Source: Pseudomonas putida
GTDB taxonomy: Bacteria > Pseudomonadota > Gammaproteobacteria > Pseudomonadales > Pseudomonadaceae
Direction of reading: 5' to 3'
Assembly: GCF_001941965.1 (NCBI RefSeq)
Contig: NZ_MKZO01000042.1
Coordinates: forward strand, 1 to 40,294
Length of the DNA stretch: 40,294 nucleotides
Part shown: positions 1-7,683 of the stretch, piece after piece
Layout of the letters: every line of letters begins with the position of its first letter
How positions within the stretch are numbered: position 1 is the first letter of the stretch
Notes under the pieces: model-generated
Database searches by the model: none
Told to the model about the DNA's origin: nothing
The model's input: only the letters and a program-made list of their open reading frames with translations
Made by a program: the position numbers and the translations under genes

Positions 1-97
1 AATCGATGTTGAAATGCTGGGCTACCTTTCGAAAACCATCACTGCCCTCTAGATAGGCAGTGATGGCTGCCAGCTTGAACTGTTCGGTGTACTTCAT
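1..97 (-). CDS. IS3-family transposase OrfA, N-terminal fragment (32 codons visible)
   Basis: The visible N-terminus begins MKYTEQFKLAAITAYLEG and continues to FNID at the window edge. This is the start of the helix-turn-helix OrfA protein of IS3-family (IS150-like) elements, which binds the terminal repeats and is normally joined to the OrfB integrase by a programmed -1 frameshift. The start codon is ATG at 97-95, with a purine-rich stretch (GGGGGAG) just upstream. The gene is cut by the window edge; nothing visible suggests it is broken. Confidence 0.8.
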   Translation of the reverse strand, partial: MKYTEQFKLAAITAYLEGSDGFRKVAQHFNID

Positions 98-145
98 AAC
101 TCCCCCAAGGGTTGGATTAGTCTCCAATTTCTTGGGGGCAGTCCA
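1..145 (-). mobile_element. Left-edge end of an IS3-family insertion sequence (truncated by the window)
   Basis: The imperfect terminal repeat reads TGGACTGCCCCCAAGAAATT on the minus strand, starting at 145. It matches the element end at 40196, which reads TGGACTGCCCCCGAAAAGTT, and both begin TGG as IS3 ends commonly do. The element's first gene starts at 97 and runs off the window. The 18 bases outside the IS end (146-163) resemble the spacer found between paired REPs elsewhere here, and a REP follows at 164. A target duplication cannot be tested because the other end of this copy is outside the window. Confidence 0.8.
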
Positions 146-163
146 GGTACTGCATACACCGTA

Positions 164-195
164 CCTGTGGGAGCTGGCTTGCCAGCGATGAGGCC
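164..195 (+). repeat. REP palindrome (half of a REPIN)
   Basis: CCTGTGGGAGCTGGCTTGCC followed by AGCGATGAGGCC. The GCTGGC/GCCAGC arms form the hairpin. It lies 18 bases from the IS end at 145 and 15 bases from the trmB stop codon. The usual inverted partner is absent on this side, which fits an IS insertion in the spacer of a former pair. Confidence 0.85.
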
Positions 196-210
196 CTCAG
201 AAGCGCTGAA

Positions 211-936
211 TCAATCAGCCAGCTTCTCGAACTTCAAATCCCACACCCCATGCCCCAAGCGCTCACCCCGGCGCTCGAACTTGGTGATCGGCCGCTCTTG
301 CGGCCGCGGCACATAGGCCCCGTCCGCTGCCTGGTTGCGATAACCCGGCGCCACCGCCATCACTTCCAGCATGTACTCGGCATAAGGCTCCCAGTCGGTA
401 GCCATATGGAACACACCGCCAACCTTCAGCTTGCGCCGCACCAGCTCGGCGAACTCCGGCTGGACGATACGGCGCTTGTGGTGACGGCTCTTGTGCCATG
501 GATCCGGGAAGAACAGCATCAGGCGATCGAGGCTGTTGTCCGCGACACAGCGGTTCAGCACTTCGATGGCATCGCAGTCATACACCCGCAGGTTCTTCAG
601 GCCCTGGGTCAGCACGCCGTTAAGCAGCGCACCGACACCCGGACGGTGCACTTCGACACCGATGAAGTCCTGCTCCGGCGCAGCCGCCGCCATCTCCAGC
701 AGGGAGTGGCCCATGCCGAAGCCAATTTCCAGGGTGCGCGGCGCCGAACGACCGAACACCTGGTCGTAGTCCACCGGGCTGTCGGCCAGCTTCAGGATGA
801 ACAGCGGGCCACCCTGGTCCAGGCCGCGTTGCTGGCCTTCGGTCATGCGCCCGGCGCGCATCACGAAACTCTTGATGCGGCGGTGCTGGCGCTCTTCGCC
901 TTCTTCGGTGACAGGCGTTTCTTGCGATTCGGTCAT
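211..936 (-). CDS. trmB: tRNA (guanine-N7-)-methyltransferase
   Basis: This 241-residue protein makes m7G46 in the variable loop of tRNAs using S-adenosylmethionine. The SAM-binding motif LEIGFGMGHSLLEMA (about residues 69-83) and the family signature FPDPWHKSRHHKRRI (about 143-157), whose Asp and basic residues contact the guanine and tRNA, are both plain. A charged N-terminal arm of about 30 residues is typical of pseudomonad versions. It is the last gene of a thiS-thiG-trmB run, 9 bases after thiG, so it is probably co-transcribed. A REP follows its stop codon. Length and motifs are intact. Confidence 0.95.
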   Translation of the reverse strand: MTESQETPVTEEGEERQHRRIKSFVMRAGRMTEGQQRGLDQGGPLFILKLADSPVDYDQVFGRSAPRTLEIGFGMGHSLLEMAAAAPEQDFIGVEVHRPGVGALLNGVLTQGLKNLRVYDCDAIEVLNRCVADNSLDRLMLFFPDPWHKSRHHKRRIVQPEFAELVRRKLKVGGVFHMATDWEPYAEYMLEVMAVAPGYRNQAADGAYVPRPQERPITKFERRGERLGHGVWDLKFEKLAD

Positions 937-945
937 CTGGGACTC

Positions 946-1740
946 TTACTTGATCAGGCCATCCAGCGGCGACGAGGCGCTGGCATAGAGTTTTTTCGGC
1001 ATGCGGCCGGCGAGGTAGGCCATGCGACCGGCGATGATCGCGTGCTTCATGGCCTCAGCCATCATGATCGGCTGCTGGGCGTGGGCGATGGCCGAGTTCA
1101 TCAGCACCGCTTCGCAACCCAGCTCCATGGCGATGGTGGCGTCGGAAGCGGTACCGACACCGGCATCCACCAGCACCGGGACCTTGGCTTCCTCGAGGAT
1201 GATCTGCAGGTTGTACGGGTTGCAGATCCCCAGGCCGGTGCCGATCAGGCCGGCCAGCGGCATGACCGCGATGCAGCCGGCTTCGGCCAGCTGACGGGCG
1301 ATGATCGGGTCATCGCTGGTGTAGACCATCACGTCGAAACCGTCCTTGACCAGCACTTCGGCGGCCTTGAGGGTTTCGATCACGTTGGGGAACAGGGTCT
1401 TCTGGTCGGCCAGGACTTCCAGCTTGACCAGGTTGTGACCATCCAGCAGCTCGCGGGCCAGGCGGCAGGTGCGCACGGCTTCGACGGCGTCATAGCAGCC
1501 GGCGGTGTTCGGCAGGATGGTGTAGCGGTCTGGCGGCAGTACGTCGAGCAGGTTCGGCTCGCCCGGGTTCTGGCCGATATTGGTCCGGCGCACGGCGACG
1601 GTGACGATCTCGGCGCCCGAGGCCTCGATGGCCAGGCGGGTTTCTTCCATGTCGCGGTACTTGCCGGTGCCGACCAGCAGGCGCGACTGGAAGGTACGAC
1701 CGGCCAGGGTGAAGGGCTTGTCGCTACGAACGTTGCTCAT
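946..1740 (-). CDS. thiG: Thiazole synthase
   Basis: ThiG condenses 1-deoxyxylulose 5-phosphate, dehydroglycine and ThiS-thiocarboxylate sulfur into the thiazole phosphate of thiamine. The protein is 264 residues with the expected TIM-barrel pattern. The Schiff-base lysine is K106 in NLVKLEVLAD, and the phosphate-binding segments PLAGLIGTGLGI and VDAGVGTASDA are present. It follows thiS by 51 bases and precedes trmB by 9, so sulfur carrier and synthase are made together. No THI-box riboswitch was recognised upstream of thiS. Confidence 0.97.
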   Translation of the reverse strand: MSNVRSDKPFTLAGRTFQSRLLVGTGKYRDMEETRLAIEASGAEIVTVAVRRTNIGQNPGEPNLLDVLPPDRYTILPNTAGCYDAVEAVRTCRLARELLDGHNLVKLEVLADQKTLFPNVIETLKAAEVLVKDGFDVMVYTSDDPIIARQLAEAGCIAVMPLAGLIGTGLGICNPYNLQIILEEAKVPVLVDAGVGTASDATIAMELGCEAVLMNSAIAHAQQPIMMAEAMKHAIIAGRMAYLAGRMPKKLYASASSPLDGLIK

Positions 1741-1791
1741 CGTTGATCCTCTTGTAGGGGGAGGGACTTGCCGGTGGTCGCGGGCTGGTGA

Positions 1792-1992
1792 CTAGCCGCC
1801 GCCGATGGCGTGGACCACCTCGACCTGGTCGCCCTCGTTGAGGGCGGTGCTGTCGTGCTGGCTGCGCGGCACGATGTCCAGGTTCAGTTCGACCGCCACC
1901 CGGCGCCCGGTCAGGTCGAGCCGACCGAGCAGGGCCGCGACGCTTTCGCCGTCGGGCAATTCGTAAGGTTCACCGTTCAGTTGAATGCGCAT
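1792..1992 (-). CDS. thiS: Thiamine sulfur-carrier protein ThiS
   Basis: A 66-residue ubiquitin-like protein whose C-terminal glycine becomes a thiocarboxylate and donates sulfur to ThiG. It begins MRIQLNGEPYELPDG and ends HAIGGG, the diglycine tail needed for adenylation. The frame is open upstream to 2070, but the extra residues do not resemble ThiS and the usual family length is about 66, so the start at 1992 is preferred. It heads the thiS-thiG-trmB group. Confidence 0.93.
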   Translation of the reverse strand: MRIQLNGEPYELPDGESVAALLGRLDLTGRRVAVELNLDIVPRSQHDSTALNEGDQVEVVHAIGGG

Positions 1993-2094
1993 GCGCACGG
2001 CCGCCATTGTTTTCAGGGGCCCGCATTCTAGCGCCGATCCGCGCTTGAACCCAAGGGCGGTCGACACCATTCGTCACGATTTTCGACCCGCGAG

Positions 2095-2466
2095 TCAGCT
2101 CAGCCGCCAGGCTGTCAGGCCCAGGCACAGCCAGCCGCCGAGGAAGGCCAGGCCGCCGATCGGGGTGATGATGCCGAGCTTGCCGATGCCGCTCAGGGTG
2201 AGGACGTACAGGCTGCCGGAGAACAGCAGGATGCCGAGAATGAACAGGCTACCGGCCCAGGTGGTCAGGCGGCCCGGCAGGTGCACGCTGAGGATGGCCA
2301 CGCCGAACAGGGCCAGGGCGTGGATCAGCTGGTAGGTGACGCCGGTGTGGAAGATCGCCAGGTATTCGGCGCTGAGGCGGGCCTTCAGGCCATGCGCGGC
2401 GAAGGCACCGAGGGCGACACCGGTGAAGCCGAAGAAGGCCGCGAGCAAGAGGAAGCTGCGAAGCAT
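2095..2466 (-). CDS. DUF423 family small membrane protein
   Basis: A 123-residue inner-membrane protein with four predicted hydrophobic segments and the DUF423 hallmark GAFAAHGLK near residues 21-29, followed by TGVTYQLIHALALF. Its biochemical function is not known to me. The start at 2466 has a GGAG ribosome site (TTGGAGTTCTTCGC before ATG). It is divergent from mtgA across a 68-base gap and reads toward thiS, 102 bases away. It is intact. Confidence 0.88.
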   Translation of the reverse strand: MLRSFLLLAAFFGFTGVALGAFAAHGLKARLSAEYLAIFHTGVTYQLIHALALFGVAILSVHLPGRLTTWAGSLFILGILLFSGSLYVLTLSGIGKLGIITPIGGLAFLGGWLCLGLTAWRLS

Positions 2467-2495
2467 GCGAAGAACTCCAAGGAGACACGGGTCTG

Positions 2496-2501
2496 TATAA
2501 T
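2496..2501 (+). promoter_or_regulatory. Candidate sigma70 -10 element for mtgA
   Basis: A perfect TATAAT sits 34 bases before the mtgA ATG in the 68-base divergent gap. No strong -35 is visible at the ideal distance. The complementary strand reads ATTATA, so it could also serve the DUF423 gene. Confidence 0.5.
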
Positions 2502-2534
2502 GGCCCGCTCATCCGCCGCGGCCAAGCCATCATC

Positions 2535-3230
2535 ATGCTGTCACTCGTTCTCCGCCGCCTTTATCGTGCCGCGCTCTGGTTCGCCGCTGGCAGCGTCGTG
2601 CTGGTGCTGATCTTCCGTTTCGTGCCGCCGCCGGGCACGGCATTGATGGTCGAGCGCAAGATCGAGTCGTGGATCGATGGCGAGCCTATCGACCTGCAAC
2701 GGGACTGGGAGCCGTGGGAGAAGATCTCCGATGATCTCAAGGTGGCGGTCATCGCCGGCGAGGACCAGAAGTTCGCCAGCCACTATGGTTTCGACTTCAC
2801 CGCGATCCAGGCTGCGCTGGCGCATAACGAGCGCGGCGGGACCATCCGTGGCGCCAGCACCCTGAGCCAGCAGGTGGCGAAGAACCAGTTTCTCTGGTCC
2901 GGCCGCAGTTGGCTGCGCAAGGGGCTGGAGGTGTGGTTTACCGGGCTGATCGAGCTGCTCTGGTCGAAGGAGCGGATTCTCGAGGTGTATCTGAACAGTG
3001 CCGAGTGGGATGAAGGGGTGTTTGGCGCACAGGCGGCGGCGCGGCATCACTTCGGCGTGGATGCGAGCCGGTTGAGTCGGCAGCAGGCCAGTCTGCTGGC
3101 GGCGGTGTTGCCCAATCCGAGGAACTGGAGTGCCAGTCGGCCGAGCAGCTATGTGGCGCGGCGGGCCGGGTGGATTCGGCAGCAGATGAGCCAGTTGGGT
3201 GGGGATAGTTATCTGGAGCAGTTGCCTTGA
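2535..3230 (+). CDS. mtgA: Monofunctional peptidoglycan glycosyltransferase
   Basis: MtgA polymerises lipid II into glycan strands without a transpeptidase domain. The 231-residue protein has one N-terminal membrane anchor (about residues 10-30) and a GT51 domain. The catalytic glutamate is E76 in AGEDQKF, and the conserved GASTLSQQVAKN motif lies near residues 106-117. The ribosome-binding site before the ATG is weak, but the N-terminus matches the family and a near-perfect -10 box lies upstream. It is a single-gene unit ending at a repeat and a strong terminator shared with rpoH. Confidence 0.95.
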   Translation: MLSLVLRRLYRAALWFAAGSVVLVLIFRFVPPPGTALMVERKIESWIDGEPIDLQRDWEPWEKISDDLKVAVIAGEDQKFASHYGFDFTAIQAALAHNERGGTIRGASTLSQQVAKNQFLWSGRSWLRKGLEVWFTGLIELLWSKERILEVYLNSAEWDEGVFGAQAAARHHFGVDASRLSRQQASLLAAVLPNPRNWSASRPSSYVARRAGWIRQQMSQLGGDSYLEQLP

Positions 3231-3312
3231 AGCTACAAGCCGCAAGCCTCAAGCTGTAAGAAAAAGCCACCGGCGGCGCTGCTTCTTCTTGCAGCTTGCA
3301 GCTTAAAGCTTG
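3231..3312 (+). repeat. Imperfect inverted repeat built from AAGCTGCAAGCT-like units
   Basis: The left arm runs AGCTACAAGCCGCAAGCCTC from 3231. The right arm ends CTTGCAGCTTGCAGCTTAAA. They are near-reverse complements around a GC-rich loop. It begins directly after the mtgA stop codon. Similar cytosine-adenine-guanine-rich intergenic repeats are common in fluorescent pseudomonads and differ from the REPs elsewhere in the window. Confidence 0.7.
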
Positions 3313-3357
3313 TGGCCAAAGAAAAACCCGACCTTGGAGTCGGGTTTTCTTTGGCCA
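3313..3357. terminator. Bidirectional intrinsic terminator between mtgA and rpoH
   Basis: A long stem pairs GGCCAAAGAAAACCCGAC-type sequence with GTCGGGTTTTCTTTGGCC around the loop CTTGGA. A-runs and T-runs lie on both flanks, so it can end transcription of mtgA and of rpoH, whose stop codon is 13 bases away. Confidence 0.88.
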
Positions 3358-3369
3358 GCTACCGGAGCC

Positions 3370-4224
3370 TCAAGCAGCGATCAGGGCCTTCACCTTGTTC
3401 ATCGCATTCTTCTCCAGCTGGCGGATACGCTCCGCCGAAACGCTGTACTTGGCCGCCAGGTCATGCAGGGTGGCCTTTTCCTCGGCCAGCCAGCGCTGGT
3501 AGAGGATGTCGCGGCTGCGCTCGTCCAGGCCCTGCAAGGCAACGTGCAGGTTGTTCGACGAACTGTCGCTCCAATCGGCATCTTCCAGTTGGCGAGCCGG
3601 GTCGTAGCGATGGTCTTCCAGGTAGTTGGCCGGCGACTGGAAGGCACTGTCGTCGTCCGCCTCGGAGGCCGGGTCGAAGGCCATGTCCTGGCCGGTCAGG
3701 CGACTTTCCATCTCGCGGACTTCCCGCGGCTCCACACCCAGGCTTTCAGCGACGCGATGCACTTCGTCGTTGTTCAGCCAGGCCAGACGTTTCTTCTGGC
3801 TGCGCAGGTTGAAGAACAGCTTGCGCTGGGCCTTGGTGGTCGCAACCTTGACGATGCGCCAGTTGCGCAGGATGAACTCGTGGATCTCGGCCTTGATCCA
3901 GTGCACCGCGAAGGACACCAGGCGCACGCCCATTTCCGGGTTGAAGCGCTTGACCGCCTTCATCAGGCCAACGTTGCCTTCCTGGATCAGGTCGGCCTGG
4001 GCCAGCCCGTAGCCGGCGTAGCTACGAGCGATATGTACGACGAAACGCAGGTGCGCGAGCACCATCTGCCGAGCGGACTCAAGGTTCTGCTCATAGTAGA
4101 GACTCTCGGCCAGTTCACGCTCCTGCTCGGCGGTCAGCAATGGAATGCTGTTCACCGTGTGCACGTAGGCCTCGAGGTTTGCACCAGGGACCAGGGCGTA
4201 AGCAGGTTGCAACGAAGTGGTCAT
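3370..4224 (-). CDS. rpoH: Heat-shock sigma factor RpoH (sigma32)
   Basis: This 284-residue group 3 sigma factor directs RNA polymerase to chaperone and protease promoters. Region 2 is seen around residues 50-115 (DLIQEGNVGLMKAVKRFNP). The RpoH box QRKLFFNLR (133-141), linked to chaperone and FtsH control, follows, and the C-terminus is a region 4 helix-turn-helix ending in LEKNAMNKVKAL. The start at 4224 has a strong GGAGG site 9 bases upstream and matches known RpoH N-termini; the frame is open to 4296 but those residues are not RpoH-like. It lies downstream of ftsX and has its own AlgU-type and sigma70-type promoter candidates. Confidence 0.97.
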   Translation of the reverse strand: MTTSLQPAYALVPGANLEAYVHTVNSIPLLTAEQERELAESLYYEQNLESARQMVLAHLRFVVHIARSYAGYGLAQADLIQEGNVGLMKAVKRFNPEMGVRLVSFAVHWIKAEIHEFILRNWRIVKVATTKAQRKLFFNLRSQKKRLAWLNNDEVHRVAESLGVEPREVREMESRLTGQDMAFDPASEADDDSAFQSPANYLEDHRYDPARQLEDADWSDSSSNNLHVALQGLDERSRDILYQRWLAEEKATLHDLAAKYSVSAERIRQLEKNAMNKVKALIAA

Positions 4225-4273
4225 ACGAAAAAACCTCCGACTCACTGAACTCGTGCCCGTAGGCACTGCCAAC

Positions 4274-4300
4274 ATTGACCGGGAACCGCGAGACAAGTTC
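4274..4300 (-). promoter_or_regulatory. AlgU (sigma22/sigmaE-type) promoter of rpoH
   Basis: On the minus strand, GAACTT (4300-4295) is followed after 16 bases by TCAAT (4278-4274). This fits the extracytoplasmic-stress consensus GAACTT-N16/17-TCnAA. It would give a leader of roughly 40 bases. AlgU control of rpoH is established in P. aeruginosa; the site here is inferred from sequence. Confidence 0.75.
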
Positions 4301-4302
4301 CC

Positions 4303-4330
4303 TAAATACCCTAATAGTCAATACCAGCAA
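4303..4330 (-). promoter_or_regulatory. Candidate sigma70 promoter of rpoH
   Basis: On the minus strand TTGCTG (4330-4325) and TATTTA (4308-4303) are separated by 16 bases, just upstream of the AlgU-type site. The match is moderate. Confidence 0.4.
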
Positions 4331-4337
4331 AAAGACA

Positions 4338-5363
4338 CTATCGTGGCGCCAGCTCACTCAGGTGACGGGCCACCGCGATCCATGCACCGATATACCCTAA
4401 CAACACTGCCCCAAGCAAGAGGGACAGACCATCGGCAGAGGGCACCCCGGCCAGGGCGAAATCGCTGCCATACAGTCCCGACAGGTCGACAACCGCGTCA
4501 TTCAGCCAGTTCAGCCCGAATGCCAGCACGCCCCAGGACAGGATCCCTGCACCCAGACCGTACAGCGCCCCCATATAAAGGAAGGGGCGGCGCACATAGC
4601 TGTCGGTACCACCGACCAGCTTGATCACTTCGATTTCCGTGCGGCGGTTCTCGATATGCAAACGGATGGTATTGCCGATCACCAGCAGTAGCGCCGAGAC
4701 CAGCAGCACGGTCAGGCCGAAGACGAACCGGTCACCCAGCTTGAGGATCGCCGCCAGGCGCTCGACCCAGACCAGGTCGAGCTGGGCCAGTTCGACATGC
4801 GGCAGTTCCGCCAGGCGCTGGCGCAGGGCGTCCAGGGCCGGCTTGTCGACTTCATCCGGGGTCACCACCACCACGCCCGGCAGCGGGTTTTCCGGCAGTT
4901 CGCGCAGGGCGTCGCCGAGGCCGGACTGTTTCTGGAACTCGGTCAAGGCCTGTTCACGGCTGACGTACTCGGCGTCGGCCACACCCGGCAGACCCTTGAT
5001 CTGGTCGCGCAGGGCTTCACCCTCGCGCACGCTGGAATCCAGCTTGAGGTACAGGGAAATCTGCGCCGCCCGCTGCCACGAACCGCCAAGACGCTCGACG
5101 TTGCTCAGGATCAGCGACAGCCCCATGGGCAGGCTCAACGCCACCGCCATCACCAGGCAGGTGAAGAAGCTGCCGATCGGCTGCTTGCCGAGGCGGCGCA
5201 GGCTGTCCATCAGGCTGGAACGATGGCTTTCCAGCCAGGCGTGCAGCAGGGTACGGAAGTCCGGACCGTCGTCCTCGTCCCGTTCCTTCTTTTTCTTCGG
5301 TTGTGGATCGGCCGGCTTCGGCGCCACCCGTTCGGATACTTTCGGACTGCGTGTCGCACTCAT
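4338..5363 (-). CDS. ftsX: Cell-division ABC transporter-like permease FtsX
   Basis: FtsX partners the ATPase FtsE at the septum and couples it to activation of periplasmic peptidoglycan hydrolases. The 341-residue protein has a Lys/Asp-rich cytoplasmic N-terminus (residues 1-60), a first membrane helix near 66-87, a periplasmic domain to about residue 215, then three C-terminal helices with the ENRRTEIEVIKLVGG segment typical of the family. Its start overlaps the ftsE stop by 4 bases (ATGA), implying translational coupling. rpoH follows after 113 bases. Confidence 0.96.
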   Translation of the reverse strand: MSATRSPKVSERVAPKPADPQPKKKKERDEDDGPDFRTLLHAWLESHRSSLMDSLRRLGKQPIGSFFTCLVMAVALSLPMGLSLILSNVERLGGSWQRAAQISLYLKLDSSVREGEALRDQIKGLPGVADAEYVSREQALTEFQKQSGLGDALRELPENPLPGVVVVTPDEVDKPALDALRQRLAELPHVELAQLDLVWVERLAAILKLGDRFVFGLTVLLVSALLLVIGNTIRLHIENRRTEIEVIKLVGGTDSYVRRPFLYMGALYGLGAGILSWGVLAFGLNWLNDAVVDLSGLYGSDFALAGVPSADGLSLLLGAVLLGYIGAWIAVARHLSELAPR

Positions 5364-6031
5364 TGCCCGGCCTCCCCATCGCCGATCAGGCGGCCGCGCT
5401 GCAGCGTCAGCATGCGGTGACGCATGCGCGCGATCAGGGCCAGGTCGTGGCTGGCGATCAGCACGCTGGTACCCAGGCGGTTGATATCTTCGAAAACACC
5501 CATGATCTCCGCGGCCAGGCGCGGGTCGAGGTTACCGGTGGGTTCATCCGCCAGCAGCAGGGCCGGACGGTGAACGATGGCGCGGGCGATGCCGACGCGC
5601 TGCTGCTGGCCGGTGGACAGGTCGCCGGGGAACAGCTCGGCCTTGTCCGACAGGGCCACGCGCTCCAGCGCCGAATCGACCCGCTTGGCGATCTCGACCT
5701 TGGACAGGCCGAGGATCTGCAGCGGCAGGGCGACGTTGTTGAACACCGTGCGGTCGAACAGCAGTTGGTGGTTCTGGAACACCACACCGATCTGCCGGCG
5801 CAGGAAGGGAATCTGCGCATTGCTGATCTGGCCCAGGTCCTGCCCGGCCAGCAGCAGCTTGCCGCTGGTCGGACGCTCCATCGCCAGCAGCAGGCGCAAC
5901 AGGGTGCTCTTGCCGGCGCCGGAGTGACCGGTCACGAACAGAAACTCGCCCCGCCGTACCCGAAAACTCAACTCATGCAGGCCAACGTGACCATTCGGAT
6001 AGCGCTTGGCGACCTGTTCGAATCGAATCAT
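5360..6031 (-). CDS. ftsE: Cell-division ATP-binding protein FtsE
   Basis: This 223-residue ABC ATPase forms a complex with FtsX at the division ring. Walker A is GHSGAGKS (35-42), the ABC signature is LSTGQQQRVGIARA, and Walker B is LLLADEPTGNLD with a following switch histidine (ASHD). It overlaps ftsY upstream and ftsX downstream by 4 bases each, so the three genes form one tightly coupled operon. Length and motifs are complete. Confidence 0.97.
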   Translation of the reverse strand: MIRFEQVAKRYPNGHVGLHELSFRVRRGEFLFVTGHSGAGKSTLLRLLLAMERPTSGKLLLAGQDLGQISNAQIPFLRRQIGVVFQNHQLLFDRTVFNNVALPLQILGLSKVEIAKRVDSALERVALSDKAELFPGDLSTGQQQRVGIARAIVHRPALLLADEPTGNLDPRLAAEIMGVFEDINRLGTSVLIASHDLALIARMRHRMLTLQRGRLIGDGEAGQ

Positions 6032-7446
6032 GGATGCTCCTGCTCGGCAAACAGCGCTTTAACGAAGGGTTCTGCCTCGAACGGACGCAGATCGTCGATC
6101 CCTTCCCCTACGCCAATATAGCGAATGGGCAGGCCGAACTGCTTGGCCAGGGCGAAGATCACCCCGCCCTTGGCGGTGCCGTCCAGCTTGGTCAGGGCCA
6201 GGCCGGTGAGCTCGACGCTCTGGTTGAAGTGCTTGGCCTGGTTGATGGCGTTCTGGCCGGTACCGGCATCGAGCACCAGCAGGACCTCGTGCGGCGCGTC
6301 GGCATCGAGCTTGCCGATGACCCGACGGACCTTCTTCAGCTCTTCCATCAGGTTGTCCTTGGTGTGCAGGCGACCGGCGGTGTCGGCGATCAGCACGTCG
6401 ACGTTACGGGCCTTGGCGGCCTGCACCGCGTCGAAGATCACCGAGGCCGAGTCGGCACCGGTGTGCTGGGCGATGACCGGGATATGGTTGCGCTCGCCCC
6501 ACACCTGCAACTGCTCCACCGCCGCGGCGCGGAAGGTGTCGCCCGCCGCCAGCATGACCTTCTTGCCTTCGAGCTGGAGCTTCTTGGCCAGCTTGCCGAT
6601 GGTGGTGGTCTTGCCCGCGCCGTTGACGCCGACCACGAGGATCACGAACGGCTTGTTCTGCGACTCGATGCGCAGCGGCTGTTCGACCGGCTTGAGCACC
6701 GCGGCCAGCTCGGCCTGCAGCGATTTGTACAGGGCGTCGGCATCGGCCAGCTGCTTGCGCGCGACCTTCTGGGTCAGGTTCTGCACGATCAGCGTGGTGG
6801 CTTCGACACCGACGTCGGCGGTCAGCAGGCGGGTTTCGATTTCGTCGAGCAGGTCGTCGTCGATGGCCTTCTTGCCGAGGAACAGGCTGGCCATGCCCTC
6901 GCCGATGCTCGCGCTGGTCTTCGACAGGCCTTGCTTGAGGCGGGCGAAGAAGCCGGTCTTGGCTTCTTCAACCGGCGCAGGGGCAGGTGCTGGAACAGGC
7001 GCCGCGATGACCGGCTCGGGCTCGGCCACGACCACCGGGGCAACCACGGCTGCAGGTGGCGGAGTCACGACAGGAGCCGGTTCCGGCTCTGGCTGGGCAA
7101 CTGCAGCGGGCAGTTCAGGAATCGGCGGTGGAGGTGTCGGCTCCAGGTCCGGCACCAGGGCCACGGGCTCTTCCGGCACTGGCAGGACCAGGCTGGATTC
7201 CGGCACAGGCGGCGGTGCAACGGGCGTCTCGACCACCACCGGCGCTACAGGCTCGGGAGCGACCACCGGCGCAGCAACCACCGGCGCCTCCGCGATCACT
7301 GCCGGAGCAGCTTCGGGAGCGTCTGGGACTGGGGTTTCAGGCTGTTCCACAACAGGTTGCTGGGGCTTCTTGCGCAGCCAGCCGAACAGGCCTTTCTTTT
7401 CACCGGGGGCGCCCGGCGTTTTTTTGTCGTCGTTGGAACCAAACAT
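6028..7446 (-). CDS. ftsY: Signal recognition particle receptor FtsY
   Basis: FtsY is the SRP-receptor GTPase that delivers ribosomes making membrane proteins to the Sec translocon. The 472-residue protein has a short basic N-terminus (FGWLRKK), then a long Pro/Ala/Val/Glu-rich A domain (about 30-165), an N domain beginning GFFARLKQGLSKT, and the NG GTPase domain. The P-loop is GVNGAGKTT (273-281), with DTAGRL and TKLDGTAKGG further on. The A domain is low-complexity and probably tolerant of length change. It is the first gene of ftsYEX; a 237-base gap separates it from the divergent M16 peptidase genes. Confidence 0.97.
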   Translation of the reverse strand: MFGSNDDKKTPGAPGEKKGLFGWLRKKPQQPVVEQPETPVPDAPEAAPAVIAEAPVVAAPVVAPEPVAPVVVETPVAPPPVPESSLVLPVPEEPVALVPDLEPTPPPPIPELPAAVAQPEPEPAPVVTPPPAAVVAPVVVAEPEPVIAAPVPAPAPAPVEEAKTGFFARLKQGLSKTSASIGEGMASLFLGKKAIDDDLLDEIETRLLTADVGVEATTLIVQNLTQKVARKQLADADALYKSLQAELAAVLKPVEQPLRIESQNKPFVILVVGVNGAGKTTTIGKLAKKLQLEGKKVMLAAGDTFRAAAVEQLQVWGERNHIPVIAQHTGADSASVIFDAVQAAKARNVDVLIADTAGRLHTKDNLMEELKKVRRVIGKLDADAPHEVLLVLDAGTGQNAINQAKHFNQSVELTGLALTKLDGTAKGGVIFALAKQFGLPIRYIGVGEGIDDLRPFEAEPFVKALFAEQEHP

Positions 7447-7683
7447 GGAAGACGGCTATCTCAGGGTGGCGATGCGCCAGTGCGGCGCCTCAGAATTCTT
7501 TTGTAACGCAGAACAGACTCCTTTCAAGCCGGCTTGTTCGTGCGCGTCGTCTATTTTGTCGGGGGAGCCTTTGCGGCGACATCCTCGACAGGCATGGTCG
7601 CCAGGCAACCGGATCAGTATCCTAGCACCTCCTAGCCCGCCGACGCTAAGGCCAAGCGGGCAGCCCAACAGGTTGAATCATTG

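Noticed and set aside
250..1746. A 498-residue open frame on the plus strand across trmB and thiG
   Set aside because: Antisense to two confirmed genes, with no recognisable motif or ribosome site.
1993..2094. Thiamine-pyrophosphate riboswitch before thiS
   Set aside because: The characteristic CTGAGA and ACCTGA-type core elements were not found.
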